Below, piece after piece: positions 1-11,700 of a DNA stretch of 64,000 bases. Source of the DNA: Punctularia strigosozonata HHB-11173 SS5 (lineage: Eukaryota > Basidiomycota > Agaricomycetes > Corticiales > Punctulariaceae). Each line of letters starts with the position of its first letter. Position 1 is the stretch's first letter. Under the pieces are notes generated by a model. The model saw nothing but the letters and a program-made list of their open reading frames with translations, was not told the origin of the DNA and did no database searches. Where the stretch lies: NCBI RefSeq assembly GCF_000264995.1, contig NW_006767440.1, positions 1,407,863 to 1,471,862 on the forward strand, given 5' to 3'. The translations under genes and the position numbers were made by a program.

Positions 1-51
1 AGGTAGGCCCTGGTACCCCGCGAGCATGTTTGTTTGCTGATCATCTTGCAG

Positions 52-162
52 GAGGTGGACATTGACGAGCAGAATCGCATCACCGCGCTCAGTGCTGGTA
101 TGGAGAAGATCAGTAAACACAAGAACGAAAAAGACCAGAGAGCGGGCGTTCAACCAAACTAG
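52..162 (+). CDS. 3' terminal exon of an unidentified gene (partial)
   Basis: A splice acceptor (ttgcag) ends at 51. From 52 one frame stays open for 36 codons to a TAG at 160-162. The peptide is charged and helix-like, starting EVDIDEQNRITALSAGMEKI and ending in a Lys/Glu/Asp-rich tail with QPN. This fits the C-terminal end of a + strand gene whose body lies left of the window. I do not recognise the family. It converges on the SCAP gene on the other strand. Confidence 0.5.
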   Translation, partial: EVDIDEQNRITALSAGMEKISKHKNEKDQRAGVQPN

Positions 163-1589
163 TGCTCTCAAGTGTCTCCTCAAGTCCTCCGCGGCCGCCC
201 CTGTTTATTGGTCTCGATATCATTTCGCCCGCTGCCGAGTGGTGGAGTGGTGGTGTCGCACGCGCCTTTCAGTCCGACATCGATGGGCCCTACCGGCACT
301 CGCAGCATGTTTTATACCCTATCTCTTGCCGGCTCTGGGAGTGCTCCGTCGCTCACCTTTACCGCTCTATCACCTATCCCCGCTCAGGTGTACTTTTACG
401 AATCCCCTCTCGGCTGGCTCGACATGCGGTGTTCCATCAGCCCGACCAGCCTTTGGGGAGGGACACGGACGCGGACTGCTGAGAACGGCGTCGGCTCCGC
501 GCCCCCCATCTTCCATTCGATCAAGGCTTGGGCTCTCTCACTTCAGTAATGCGCGTCCTCCATGTCGGCGAGGCATGGTACGCAATGTTTAATACATCAT
601 ATGCACCTCCGTCGGACGCTCCTTCTCACCGGATCACCGGCGGATATTCCGTACAGTTACCTTCATCACATGCTTCGTCCTGCGCTACCTGCTCCTACCC
701 CCGCACATCCTGCATACCGGTGCTCTACGGGCTGCCCATCCACACCGCCCGCACAGATCCCCGGTTACCTGTCAACTGGTCCCCGTTCAATAATAGATCA
801 CTCCCCCGCATCTGTCACGTCTCGCAATCTTCAAGCCCTCACTCTCCATAGCCATTATCTTAACATCAACAACGCATCGGCTCTCTCCCGCTTTGCAACC
901 GCTGTGCATATTCGTCCATCCTCCGTCCGCATCGGCCTTTACGTTCTCAGGACCTTTTCCCGGAACTGTGGACTTGTCTGTCTCATCGGTGTCTGTATAT
1001 AGTTTTCCCCCGTCGGGTTCGCGTCGTGTTTGTCGCGAGCGGTGTACATATATGTCGTGTTGTGCCTCCTTTCCATCTTTTCCCGCCTTGCCTCCTCCCC
1101 TCTTTCGATTTAACCCCGTGGCATCGGTTCGAGAACGCTATATACGCATCTCAATATCACACAGAGATTATCGTACCCACGCTGAGCGCCTTGTGTCCTA
1201 TTCGTCTTGATCTTTGCTCGGTCGTCGTGAACACACGCTGCAATAGCGCATAGATAGTATAGTCGTTGTAACATAGCTTCCGTATCAATGCAGCATGATC
1301 TTTATGGTCTTAAGGGTTTCATGTCACACAGCACGCCGTTAAATGCCGAAATATACGTGCACGCTGCGAGCAGGTTCCGCAACGTAACGCAAGTCCGGGT
1401 TCGGACCGGATGATCTCTGTCATCGATATCCGGATTGTATCTCGATTTTAGATTGTATCCAGGATTGCTTCCGCACAACACGTGTTGTGGGGTAGTCCGG
1501 GGTAGGAACGAGCTACTCCGGATACTAATGTATGGGTCCGGCTGCATAACCATCCCATAAGTGTGTCTACATATCGTACATCGGCGCAT
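163..1589. other. Intergenic, convergent 3' flanks, no gene supported
   Basis: About 1.4 kb between two converging gene ends. It is pyrimidine-rich on the + strand, so several frames stay open by chance, but none shows a family motif, coherent splice sites or a believable start. It probably holds the two 3' untranslated regions. Confidence 0.5.
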
Positions 1590-4500
1590 CTATTGCACTG
1601 GTTTAGATGAGTATTGAAAGCACGCGACAGTGTTGCCAAGACCGGCGAGGCAGAAGGTCCGTCCGCTGAGGAAGGTCGACACCTTGGTGAACGGGAGGCG
1701 AGGGACCTCGCGCTCGTCCGGGCGACCGTGCGCGGTCTGTCTGCGGTCCGCGCTCCTTCGCGAAGGTCGCGAGGTAGGGGAGGGAGGATTGTCAGGGCCT
1801 AGCGCGGATAGAGAAGAGGCCTGCAGCCTGGACTGCGCCGGATCGTAGAACCACAGCTCCCATCGATCGAGCGTGGCGGGCGCTAACCCCGCAGTCGAAG
1901 GTTTAATGGGGGATGGAGGCTTCGACTTCGGTGAGGCGAATATGCTGTTGCTGCTTCTGCTACTGCTTCTCTCGCGAGGCCGGCGCCGCAGGCCGACTAG
2001 CTTGCCCTCCGAGACGTCCCAGCTGCCCCGCTCGAACGTGGCATGAGCGATTCGGGTCACGTTGACGTGTCCCCAGAAAGTATTCTTGGCCCCATTCCAG
2101 GTCGCGGCATTGTCTACTGGTGTGAAGAAGTTGGTTTCCTGGTCTTCGCTATCTGGAGGCACGGCAAGCATGTCCACCTGACCACGGTTCCGGTACGCAT
2201 CCTTCTCCGAACCTCGTCTTGAATGAACGCCGTGGTTGGAGACGGGAAATGGGAACCCGTCCCCGACATGCCCCGATATGGAGGATCTTCGTGACCTGTC
2301 CAAGGGTGTCGGAGGGCCGGACGCGGTGAGTCCGTTCCTCGAACCGCGTTTCGCGAGGGTCTTCGTGGACGACGCTGCGACATACTGCTCTGGTCTCGCA
2401 CACGAGCAGTAGCGCACCACGCCGTGGACGAATGCGCGATATACTGTGACCACGTTGCCGGCCGAAAAAGAGAGGGTGAACACGTCCGGAAGCACCTCGC
2501 CACAATGATTGCACGCCTTGCGCACCGCGGGCCATATCCGTAACTCGTTGATATCCCCGTACGCGTGATCGAGCATCGCGATGCATTCCTCGGTATAACC
2601 GTCCCACACAGATACGACGCCTTCGTGCGTGGCCGCCGCGATAACGAGCCGCTGCTCGCCTTCAACCTCGACCAACGCGCCATGCACCTGCGAGACCGGG
2701 TCGGCGAGGTTGCCCGCCTGCAGCGCTACGTCCTTCGCAAGCGCGACCCGATCTGGCGACGTGTCCGAAAGCTCAACCACGCCGTCCTCGCGCAGAAAGC
2801 TCGCGAGGAAGTGGACATCGCCTGCGATTGGCACGAGCGCGACCTTCGAGCACAATTCCGGAATGGACGGCGTAAACACCGCGGGCTTCGATGGCGCCCT
2901 GAGGTCCCAGCGCACAACGGTCCCCGCGCGGTAGGCGACCACGAGGTAGGTAGATATCGGATCCTCGCCAGCTCCACCCGAATCACGCAGGAAACGCAGT
3001 TCGGCGACGGAAGACATCGACGACCCAAGCGTGAACGGCCCCGCCACCAACACAGCCGTTTTACCCAATGCCCATACCGCGCCCACACCTCCGGCCGTGC
3101 CCACCGCTAACAGGCTGCCTTCGGGGTTGACAGCCATGGCGGTAACAGTGAGCGAGGTACCGGAGCCACCCGGGCTTCTCGAGAGCGCACCGATGACGTC
3201 CACCGCAACCGGGCCATGCTGGCTGTCCAATCGCCACACGGCGACCTCATTCTGGAGTCCCACGGAGGCAACGACAGACCCATCCTCGCTGGCAGCAATC
3301 AGCTCGACGTCAGATGGGAAAGCGCGTGGAAGGGTGGTGAGCGAGACGCATTCTTGGAGCCACGCCGCGCCTTGGGCACTCGCCGAGGCGTAGGAGGACG
3401 ACTGATCTGTGCGATATTTCTGCGCTTCCAGTCGCTCGGTGTCCTTGAGCAAGTACAGGCACAGGCCGTACAGGGCGGTGGTGGTTGCCGCTATCGGCAG
3501 CACGAATATGTTCAGCAGCCACACGACGGCCCGAAGGGTTCGCATCGTGAAGCGCGAGGTATACGTTCGAGAAACGTTCGCTCCCACCGCTACCCCCGAG
3601 CGCGCGTCCGCATCCGGGCGGAACCTGACAACGATGGGCGACTCCATCCGAATGTGCACAAGCGGGTCGTGCGTCGGATTGAATACGTTCCAGGTCTGCC
3701 ACGCAGGAGAGTCGCGCTCGGCGAGCGTGGTCAGGACGCGCGCGCGCCCCGCGGCACTGCCAGGGCTGGTGAGCGGGTCGAGACGCTCGGTGTCAAGGGT
3801 GGCGGAGGTGGAGTAATATAGCGCTGCGGTTACAGCAAGTAGCTTGAGACAGGAAACGTGTAAGCGCAGAACATCCTAATGAATATCGAGAAGGCCGACT
3901 CACGAGGAACAAGCTGACATTCTTGCCGGCACGACCCCGGAGGTGAGCCTGGACGAAGTGACGGAGGCGGCTCCACCGTGTTGCAGAGGTCTGAGGGGCT
4001 GCTTTGGTTGTACCCACGACCGGAACAGGATTAAAGCTATTCTGTTGAAGCAACTCCTCCAGCTGATAGACCCTGTGGTCAGCTGTTTGTCCACTTCTAT
4101 TCACTGAGACTCACCTCCAGACGCTGCATATCGATCGAGACCACGGTGATGAAGAACGTGTGCACCAAGAACCAGTGCGCGACGAGCACCACGACCGCGA
4201 ACGCGCAGAATTGGCGGATAGCGCCGTAAGAGAAGGCAGCGATGGTGCCGAGGATGGAGTTGTAGGTGACGACCTTGAGCGTGTTGGAGGTGCCGGCTTT
4301 CGAGAGCCCTTCGGCGATGCGTTCTTTCATCGGAAGGGTGATGGAGGTCTTTCCCACCGCGTCCACCTGTCCATTCAGTTGTAATTGCAGGGGTCGTAAA
4401 GCACAGTGGAGGGTGGATCATACCAGATTGAACATGTTCTCGGCGCCGACGAAAACAATGACAACGGGGAATATCTGCCTATGATCATAGTCAGCATCGA

Positions 4501-5729
4501 GATACTCGACAGGGTGTCGAACGACCGTATCGACTTATGCTGAGAAAATGGATAGCGGCGCTCACCACGGGATCATCGTAATCTTGAAGCCGGCCAAGGC
4601 TACGACGCTTAAACTCGTCAAGGTACTGACAGCGATCTCGACTAAGCCCGTGAACGCGAGTCCGATGCGGGAGTGCACGGTCGCGATGCGACGCATCGAA
4701 CCGGAAAACCAGAAGAAGAAGACGATGTAGGCAATATAGATGAAGACGGTGAGGACGGACACTCCCGAGGCGCCGGTAGACCGTGGATCATACTGCCTCG
4801 TCGCATTAGCAATGAGTTGCACCGGAGCAGGTCAAAGTGACTACCTCCAAGGCCATCAACATGGGCTCTTGCTCTTCAACCACAAAATCGACGTCGGGCG
4901 TCGCAACCTCCTTCAGCACATGCAGCCACGCTGTGTGGCCCGAGCTGTCTGCGCAACTGGTTTCCTCGAAAAGGTAGGTGAGCGCTAGGAAGGACGAAAA
5001 CTCTATTGCGGAGTCGGCTCCCTCCTCATCGCGCCCAGCGAGGACCATACGGGGCGTCACTGAAATACCCGCGATAGAAATGTTCCTTGTGGGGGCTAGA
5101 AGATATCTGAATCCCGGGTCACTGGCAAGGAGTGCTTCATCGTACACCCAAAATGCCCATGGACTAAAGGTGATGCAGTGTCCGGCGTTGTCCTTCAAAC
5201 ACGACAACTTGCGTTCTAGCAGTTTGGCAGCGAGCCTCCGTTCGAGCTTCAACGCAGACGAGAGCAGCGGCCGGCTGAGCGCTCCGCGTTCCTCCATCGC
5301 GGTGCTATGCACGAACAGGCGTTCCATCCGCAGCGTCTGGTCCCGGCCGCACCTGGCGCGTGTGACGCCGTCGTCTCGCACGCGCAGCGCGTCGTGCGCG
5401 GCCCACGGGGCGTGCAAGTCTTGCTGAGCATATCGTGCGGATGCTCCCGATGCGGCAAGAAAGGAGTCGATGAGACGGGAGGAGTAGTGGGAGATGTACT
5501 GCGGCTGGGAGGAAGAGTAGAGCGCGAGGGCAGGGTAGAAGAGCGAGGTAATGACGAGACATGAAATGAGGATGAGCCGGATTTGGTGCGTCGCGCAGTG
5601 ACTGTACGAGATATGACGTTAGCTTGAGACCAACATTACAAAGAGAAGGACCAACATTCCAAGTCGGTGGAAGAACTTGTGGCCAACAGTCCTTGCCCTG
5701 TGCAGTACGCCCGTAGCCAAGCTTATCAT
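1590..5729 (-). CDS. SCAP: SCAP-type sterol sensor (SREBP cleavage-activating protein homolog)
   Basis: Seven exons (5729-5656, 5601-4845, 4792-4566, 4478-4424, 4366-4115, 4062-3904, 3842-1590) give 1,258 residues, close to the usual SCAP length. The start is the first ATG after an in-frame stop. In order: a short N-terminus with the FFHRLG element; helix 1 (RLILISCLVITSLFYPALAL); a luminal loop; sterol-sensing-domain helices with VHSRIGLAFTG, VIVFVGAENMFNL and KERIAEGLSKAG; the end of the domain at SIDMQRLE; a late membrane segment (VVWLLNIFVLPIAATTTALY); and a C-terminal WD40-like region. In the known pathway SCAP escorts the SREBP transcription factor from ER to Golgi when sterol, or oxygen in fungi, is low. 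The very short fourth exon (55 nt) carries a conserved sterol-domain helix. Identity rests on motif order and seems secure; the fungal partner is not in this window. Confidence 0.93.
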
Positions 5730-5954
5730 TCGCAAACGCCTCCGCTGGATGTGTTCAACGTCCTACGCCACTTCGCGGTCGTCCCAGAGCGTTCGAGCGT
5801 CGCTGGTTGCTCCGTACAAAAAGTCGGGAGTCAACAATTTCGGGCGATAACACGGCAGGGAGGCAAGGAAGCACGGGCTTGTGGCTGTGACGGAATCTCT
5901 CGGACTTCACCGCTTCCCTTCCATCCCTCTTGCTGGCTTGAGTCTAGGGTCAGC

Positions 5955-7196
5955 ATGATGATCTCTATGTCCACAGCATCTCGCGTCGTCAGGACGGGCC
6001 TTCAACGACGATGTACGTGTCTACGTTCCTGCTTGTATGGGAACGTGCGGTACTGACACTGTAGAAATGTCATACAGGGCTACACGCGAGCAGAGCGCGT
6101 CTCGCCGTGTCGAATCTCCAGATGCCGGCCATGTCCCCAACGATGACCGAGGGCGGCATCGCGTCGTGGAAGAAGGGAGAGGGTGAAGCCTTTGCCGCGG
6201 GCGACGTCCTGCTCGAGATCGTGCGTTGCGCGCTGGCTGAGGAATGGAATGGTCTGCGGCGGGTGCTGACCATGGGTGTCCTGTATGCTTCAGGAAACGG
6301 ACAAAGCTACGATCGACGTTGAGGCCCAGGACGACGGCGTACTAGCCAAGATAATAGTGCGTACACGCCATGTACGATGGTATGCATGAACTAAGTTTGC
6401 CATCGACTAGGCACCGGACGGGACGAAGAACATCCCCGTAGGCAAGGTCATCGCCCTCCTCGCCGAAGAAGGCGACGACCTCTCCAATCTGGAAATCCCC
6501 AAAGACGAGCCCAAGTCCTCTGCCCCACCGCCTTCCCAATCCGCGCCTTCTCCCTCCTCGTCTTCCGCCCCGCCCACAACCGCCGCTAAATCTTCTTCCT
6601 CTGCCCAAACTCCGTCGGGCTCTCACCCGCACAAGTTGCCCACGCACTCCAGACCGCTCTTCCCGTCCGTCCTACGCCTGTTGCAAGAGAACGACGTGCC
6701 GGACCCGGAGAAGATTAAGGGCACCGGCGTGCGCGGCATGCTCACCAAGGGCGATGTGCTCGCCTACCTCGGCAAGGCCTCGAGCCCGAGCGGGACGTAT
6801 AAGGAGGAGAGCAAGTCCGATAGCAAGCCAGGAAGCAAATCCGAGAAACCTGTGAGTTTACTCGCGTCTTTGCATTCATGCGGGCGCGGGTTGACTCTGA
6901 TATTCCCGCTGCAGAAGGAGAAACCAACCCTAGATGGCGCTGCGATCCGGAAACTGATCGTGTCAAGTTTCTTAGATGCGTCCAAGCCCAAGCCGGCACC
7001 AACAGGTAACCTGCCTTCCTATCCGCTCTTGCCTCCATGTGTATCGTTGACACCCTCGTGAGCAGGTGCGGCAGACTTCGACTCGATAATCGCGGACTAC
7101 CTTCCGGAGTCCAAGACTACGGCGGCAAAGAAGACGGACGTACCGCCCGCCGCACCCAAAACGGCTTCGGCGGATTTCCTAGACGGGCTTGTCTGA
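5955..7196 (+). CDS. PDX1: Pyruvate dehydrogenase E3-binding protein (protein X)
   Basis: Exons 5955-6012, 6078-6220, 6294-6356, 6411-6851, 6915-7005 and 7066-7196 give 308 residues. The basic N-terminus (MMISMSTASRVVRTGLQRR) looks like a mitochondrial presequence. One lipoyl domain follows, with NLQMPAMSPTMTEGGIASW and the lipoyl-lysine motif ETDKATIDVEAQ split by an intron just before ETDK. Next come a Ser/Pro/Ala linker and a peripheral-subunit-binding domain (PSVLRLLQEN...IKGTGVRGMLTKGDVLAYL). There is no catalytic acetyltransferase domain with its HxxxDG motif, so this is the E3-anchoring protein and not E2. Its known job is to tether dihydrolipoamide dehydrogenase to the E2 core in the matrix. 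The gap to the divergent SCAP gene is 225 bp and probably holds both promoters. Confidence 0.93.
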
Positions 7197-7595
7197 ATGT
7201 GAACCCCACATACGCGTATTCTCGCATAATCATATAGATTACTCGTGCTGTCTGCTGCACGACCGCGAATATCGTTTCGTGTACGATGTCCGAGCGTTCA
7301 CGTTACTAAGTAGGCCACCCGTGAGTAAATTAATGCAACACAACCATTCAAAACCCTACATCCTTGGATCTCCTTCCATTACATACCCATTCTGACCGAC
7401 ACCGCCTAACATGCACCTTCCTCATATTTCGTTCTTTGCTCCCAATTTCTCGTCGAGCTCTCAGTTCTGGCTTGAAAGTTATCCCGGACGTCGTAATGAC
7501 ATCGACAAGTTGGAGCTCGACATTATTCCATAAGGCCCGACGTGCAGGATAAAGCTGAACTGTATCCATTGATACTAGCAAGGAGAAAGGTTTCT
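7197..7595. other. Intergenic between PDX1 and the LOG gene
   Basis: About 400 bp, presumably the PDX1 3' UTR and the LOG promoter. I see no gene, repeat or clear regulatory motif. Confidence 0.45.
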
Positions 7596-8558
7596 ATGGC
7601 TGCGAAAATCGAAGCGGCGAAGGCGATAGCCGTATTCTGCGGATCCTCCTTTGGTTCACAGAAAGCATATCAGCTCGCCGCTGTCTGTTCGTACACGCTA
7701 TTTCTCCACACATCTTCAACTCCTGTACTCAGAGTCTTGCGCTTTGACAGCTCTCGGAAAGGCTCTCGCTGGGTCGCACAGGCCTCTGGTCTTCGGCGCC
7801 ACCAACAATGGCATCATGGGTATCCTCAGTAGCACGGTTCGCGAGGCAGGCGGTAATATCGTCGGGATCACGCCATACGCGATGGTCGCAGCTGGTGGAG
7901 AAGAGCAGAAAGCGAAGGGGGCGTCGCTGGTCGATATAGACCTAGCAGTGGAGAAGAATGTCCAGGAGGAGCTTGTAGGCGTGATACCCGCGTTTTTTTT
8001 TTCGAATGTATGCACTGACCTGACTTCCAGATCCTCGTAGAGTCAATGCATGACCGGAAACGTGAGATGGCACAGCGATCGTGCGGGTTCGTCGCCCTCC
8101 CTGGCGGATTCGGGACCATGGAAGAGGTAACATATTACCGCTCTCCTTGAGCAATCGCTCATATGTTATCTGGGCGCTGATACGGTCTATGGCTCCTGCA
8201 GGTACTAGAGGTGACAACGTGGACCCAAATCGGGATCCACCAGAAACCCGTCGTCGTTTTGAACGTCCTCGGCTTCTACAATCACCTCCGCCAGTTGGTG
8301 CGGCACGCCGTCCGGACCGGTTTCATCTCGCCCGACAACGAGCGTCTGATCACGTTCGTCAATGGACCGGGTACTACGGATCCGGACACAGAACCTTCCG
8401 AGTCCGAGATCAAGGCGCACGAATCGTTCGATTGGGGTTCGGCGGCACTGGAGGCGATCGACAGGTGGAGCGCGGAGGGCATACTTACTCAGACATACGA
8501 CTGGTCGTTGAAGGTGCCGCCCGAGGACGACCGGAAGGAATCGGTAGCTGCCACATGA
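7596..8558 (+). CDS. LOG-family cytokinin-riboside-monophosphate phosphoribohydrolase-like protein (copy 1)
   Basis: Exons 7596-7686, 7751-7974, 8031-8126 and 8202-8558 give 255 residues. It starts [20 protein letters not shown], the family's nucleotide-binding first strand, followed by [15 protein letters not shown] and the signature PGGFGTMEE (family PGGxGTxxE). Members hydrolyse nucleoside 5'-monophosphates, releasing base and ribose-5-phosphate; plant LOG proteins activate cytokinins this way, and many were once mislabelled lysine decarboxylases. A paralog at 42007-42950 shares all three intron positions and phases. The first intron acceptor (ttgacag) was chosen because it restores SLGKALA in frame. 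A T10 tract lies in intron 2. The fungal substrate is unknown. Confidence 0.9.
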
Positions 8559-8680
8559 GCATTCGCAAGATTAATATTCGACGCCATAACAGTGTCTTGC
8601 ATGATACTATAGCAGAATATATGCGGCAGACACCGCTAAGAAATGGATCCGTCACCTGAGCCCGGCGCTGAAACGTTGCC

Positions 8681-10577
8681 TCACTGTACACCGGCGAGCA
8701 AGCGCAAATAATCGTCCTTCACGCTCTGGAACGTCTCCTCCAACTTCTCCAGGCGCTCCTCTCTCTCGAGCTGCATCAGTATTTCCTGTGAATATGAGCG
8801 TCAACCGACCTGCTCGCACATTTTATAGACTGATGCGAGAATTTACGCACGTAATTGAACCGGTACAATCGTTCCTTGACCTGAAGGCGATACGCCCGAA
8901 CGGCGCTGGCATCGGCGCCAGTTGCTTCCAGATGAAGCAGCTGCAACATCTCCACCAGCCGATGGAACTGTCGCTGTAAGGCGGTTCGCATCAGTTCTGA
9001 CTTCGAACAGGCACAAGCTAAGAAAAAACCGACGCCTGCGATCTTCAGCTCCAAACGCCACTTTTCGAGCCATGCCTTGTCGGCGGGTGGGCCCATCTTT
9101 CCCTGGAATGCGCCCGCGACGCGTTTCCGTTTTCCGAGGCTGGCGCTCGTGCCGGCGGTCAGCGCATCTGCGCCGAAGCCTTCCTCCATGAATCTGAGAG
9201 GTCGCCGGTCAATAGCCGGGAGCAACCCAGTTGATAGGGCCAGACCTACTTTTGGTGAGCGAGCAGCATTCTAAGGTCGCTGCGGTCCCGAAGGTCCTCA
9301 AAGGCTTCTGCCGGATCTTCGACGGTGAGCTCGGCGAAATGCGGCGAGCGAAGGACGTATTCGTATATTGATTTGTACAGCTCCGCTGAGATTCAAGGCA
9401 ATGAGAAAGACGCGAAGGAAGGAAGGATGAGGTGGCTTACATCCGTGTCCGTGTCGCTGGTACGGCGGCAAAATCACGAACTGACTGCGTAAACGTCAGT
9501 CAGGGACCAATCGTATAGATCTGGTCAGCACTCGCCTCAGGCGTAGCCGTAACCGATCCGGATAGTAGTAGAACTGGTAGAGAGACGAGTATCCTGCAAA
9601 ATGATAGGTGAAACTACCAGGTTGTGATCGGCTTTTCCGCTTCTCATATCTGTCGAGGCAAAAATAAGTACTCTCGTAGTGACGGGGATGAGATACTTAC
9701 AATACGACGAATTCCCACCCGTCTTCCTCTTCGTTGATATAGCTTCCCGCCTCAATGTACAATAAGATGAACAACTGCATGCGTCGGTGATACTCCTTAA
9801 AGCCTGGGACGTCGAAGGTCGCCTACTCACGACCCTAGGATATCAGCCACTAACCTAACAGCGTCAAGCCTTTCGTGACTTACATGATACACCTCATACT
9901 CGACATCATCCTCCAGTGCCCTGCCCTTCCCCTTCCCGGTCGTCGTGTACGAGTATATTTTCTGTCCGAAAGGTCGGAAGGATGACGCATCGTCTTTCAC
10001 GCGTTGAAGGAACGCCGCTTCGTCTGCTGCCTTATAGTGGTCGTCGGGAAGGAACTTGGCCAGGATACCCTCCACGTCGTCAACAGTGGACGAGGAAGAC
10101 TTCAGCTTGGCAGAGTAGGCGGATGAGACTCGTGTAGCTAGGGATCCCGAAGCCATTTGCACCTAAGATGATAAACGAATCACGAGTTAGGATGCGTCAT
10201 TCTATCGAAGCATGCCACTGACATTGATGGCGAGGTCCTTGTAGCCATATACTGTCTCATCCTCGCCGTATATCTATTCCAGTATAAGCGTGCGGTCGTT
10301 GGATAGGGCGGTGGCATGTACCGGATACGTGAAAGTGGGATGGAAGGACTCCCGCTGATCGTTTGCTTCCTCCGGCGCTCGTACTAGACGCGAAATTGTG
10401 TGCGTGCAAACGCGACATGCAGCCAGAATACGCGTGTTTCGTCATGAAGGTAGGCATTGGAGCGCGTCATTGTACGCGGAACGCGCTGGTAAGCGCGAAG
10501 TGGAACTGTCGGATGCAGGTTGACTTACGGAGCGAGATGGTGAGGGCCTCGTTCGAGTTGCATGTCCATTCAGTCAT
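8681..10577 (-). CDS. HAT1: Histone acetyltransferase type B catalytic subunit
   Basis: Eleven exons (10577-10529, 10383-10322, 10273-10223, 10162-9884, 9822-9701, 9649-9536, 9484-9441, 9385-9250, 9193-9034, 8973-8851, 8785-8681) give 414 residues, the usual Hat1 size. The N-terminal domain is recognisable from MTEWTCNSNEALTISL, FHPTFTYP and YGYKDLAIN...ASGSL. The catalytic core has GYSSLYQFYYYPD, SQFVILPPYQ and the acetyl-CoA loop RHGHGS. The C-terminus is helical, with a Glu/Arg/Leu-rich end. Hat1 acetylates newly made histone H4 on Lys5 and Lys12 with its partner Hat2, before chromatin assembly. The intron 9535-9485 has a GC donor (AG|gcgagt); using any nearby GT would break the LRLRLSQF frame. 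The first three exons are tiny (49, 62, 51 nt). Confidence 0.95.
9485..9535 (-). other. GC-AG intron in HAT1
   Basis: This 51-bp intron begins with gcgagt after exon bases AG and ends acgcag, with a CTGAC branch-like element near its 3' end. It is needed to join PDRLRLRL to SQFVILPPYQ in frame. Confidence 0.85.
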
Positions 10578-11700
10578 AACGGAGGACTGGCGGTGAGCGC
10601 GAAAATATGTAGTCGGTCGTCTGAGCGCTGTCTCGTGAGGTGAAAGCTGAAGGACAATCAACCGTCCAAGCTGAGTATGGCGACGGGCGTGTATGTGCAG
10701 GCTGGAACCGAAGTCGCGTGCAACAGATCTTTCAGTCGGCCACAACGACCGCCTTTCGTCATGACCTTAATGTGACCGTGCATGGCCCGTAGTATTCTTT
10801 CTGAGCATTGACGAGCAATGAATTCTCCTGCACGGCATATTGACAGCTTTGGCTACCCAAAAATACTGTCATCAACAACTTGCTTCAGTATACCCCGTGG
10901 AGTATCACGATGCGGATCAGTACGTTTGTCAACTAGTACTACGATGCGATACATGAATCTCCGCTTCAAGCTTGATCCGTGCACGAGCGTTCGACGCTCA
11001 TCGGAGCTGAGTAGGTAGCGAGCGTCAGCCACTTACCACAAACCGACAACGGAGAAACAACTCTCATGTCGACTGGGCCTGCCGAGAACGGCCACCTGTG
11101 TCCCATTCCAAGATTTCCAATAGGAGAAAGGCTGCCCATTGTGTCACTGGCAAACACTGCGAGACATCCTCGATTTCTCCATCTGCGGAAATTCCTGGCA
11201 CGTTTGTCCTGGCCTTGTTGAAACCTATGTCTATCCTGATCGTCGCCGTTTTGTCCAGATGTTTCCATGACTCGACTACGAGCCGACCTCGGCATACTTG
11301 ACCCATAAATGCTAAACTACCTTCGACCCCGATCAACACGCTACCACGCCAATATCCGATAAGGATATGAAGATTCGGCGCTTCCAATGGCCCGCCGCGC
11401 GCTACACCATCCAATCATCTGCACCGACGATCAACCTCTGAACCCCACGTTGTGTAGGAAACGACATACCGACTTGGGACGGCCTCGATCATCCGCCGGA
11501 GAAGGGGCGCATCTATGATGTCGTTGCATCCGTATGCCATTTTTTTCTGGCCGGAAGTGGTATGGCTAGCGCCTGTCTGAAAGCATCCATGCGTCGGGGT
11601 ATGCATATAAGACAAACTGTTTAGATGCCTGTGTCCCTCCCCCCCCCCCCGGTGATCCCAGGAGATATAGAGCAGTATGGTTCGTTCGCAGCGTTCTATC
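10578..11700. other. Divergent intergenic region between HAT1 and the UbiA gene
   Basis: About 1.1 kb upstream of both genes. Short open frames exist on both strands (for example 11064-11414 minus) but show no family motif or splice logic. A run of about 11 C residues lies near 11640. Promoters of both genes should be here; I cannot place them. Confidence 0.4.

Noticed and set aside
62-1253. Several overlapping + strand open frames downstream of the first gene
   Set aside because: They result from a stop-poor, pyrimidine-rich composition; no motif, start context or splice pattern supports them.
6078-7196. Calling the lipoyl protein dihydrolipoamide acetyltransferase (E2)
   Set aside because: It stops after the subunit-binding domain and lacks the catalytic acyltransferase domain.
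11636-11650. Poly-C tract as a regulatory element
   Set aside because: A plain mononucleotide run with no surrounding structure; noted only as a simple repeat.
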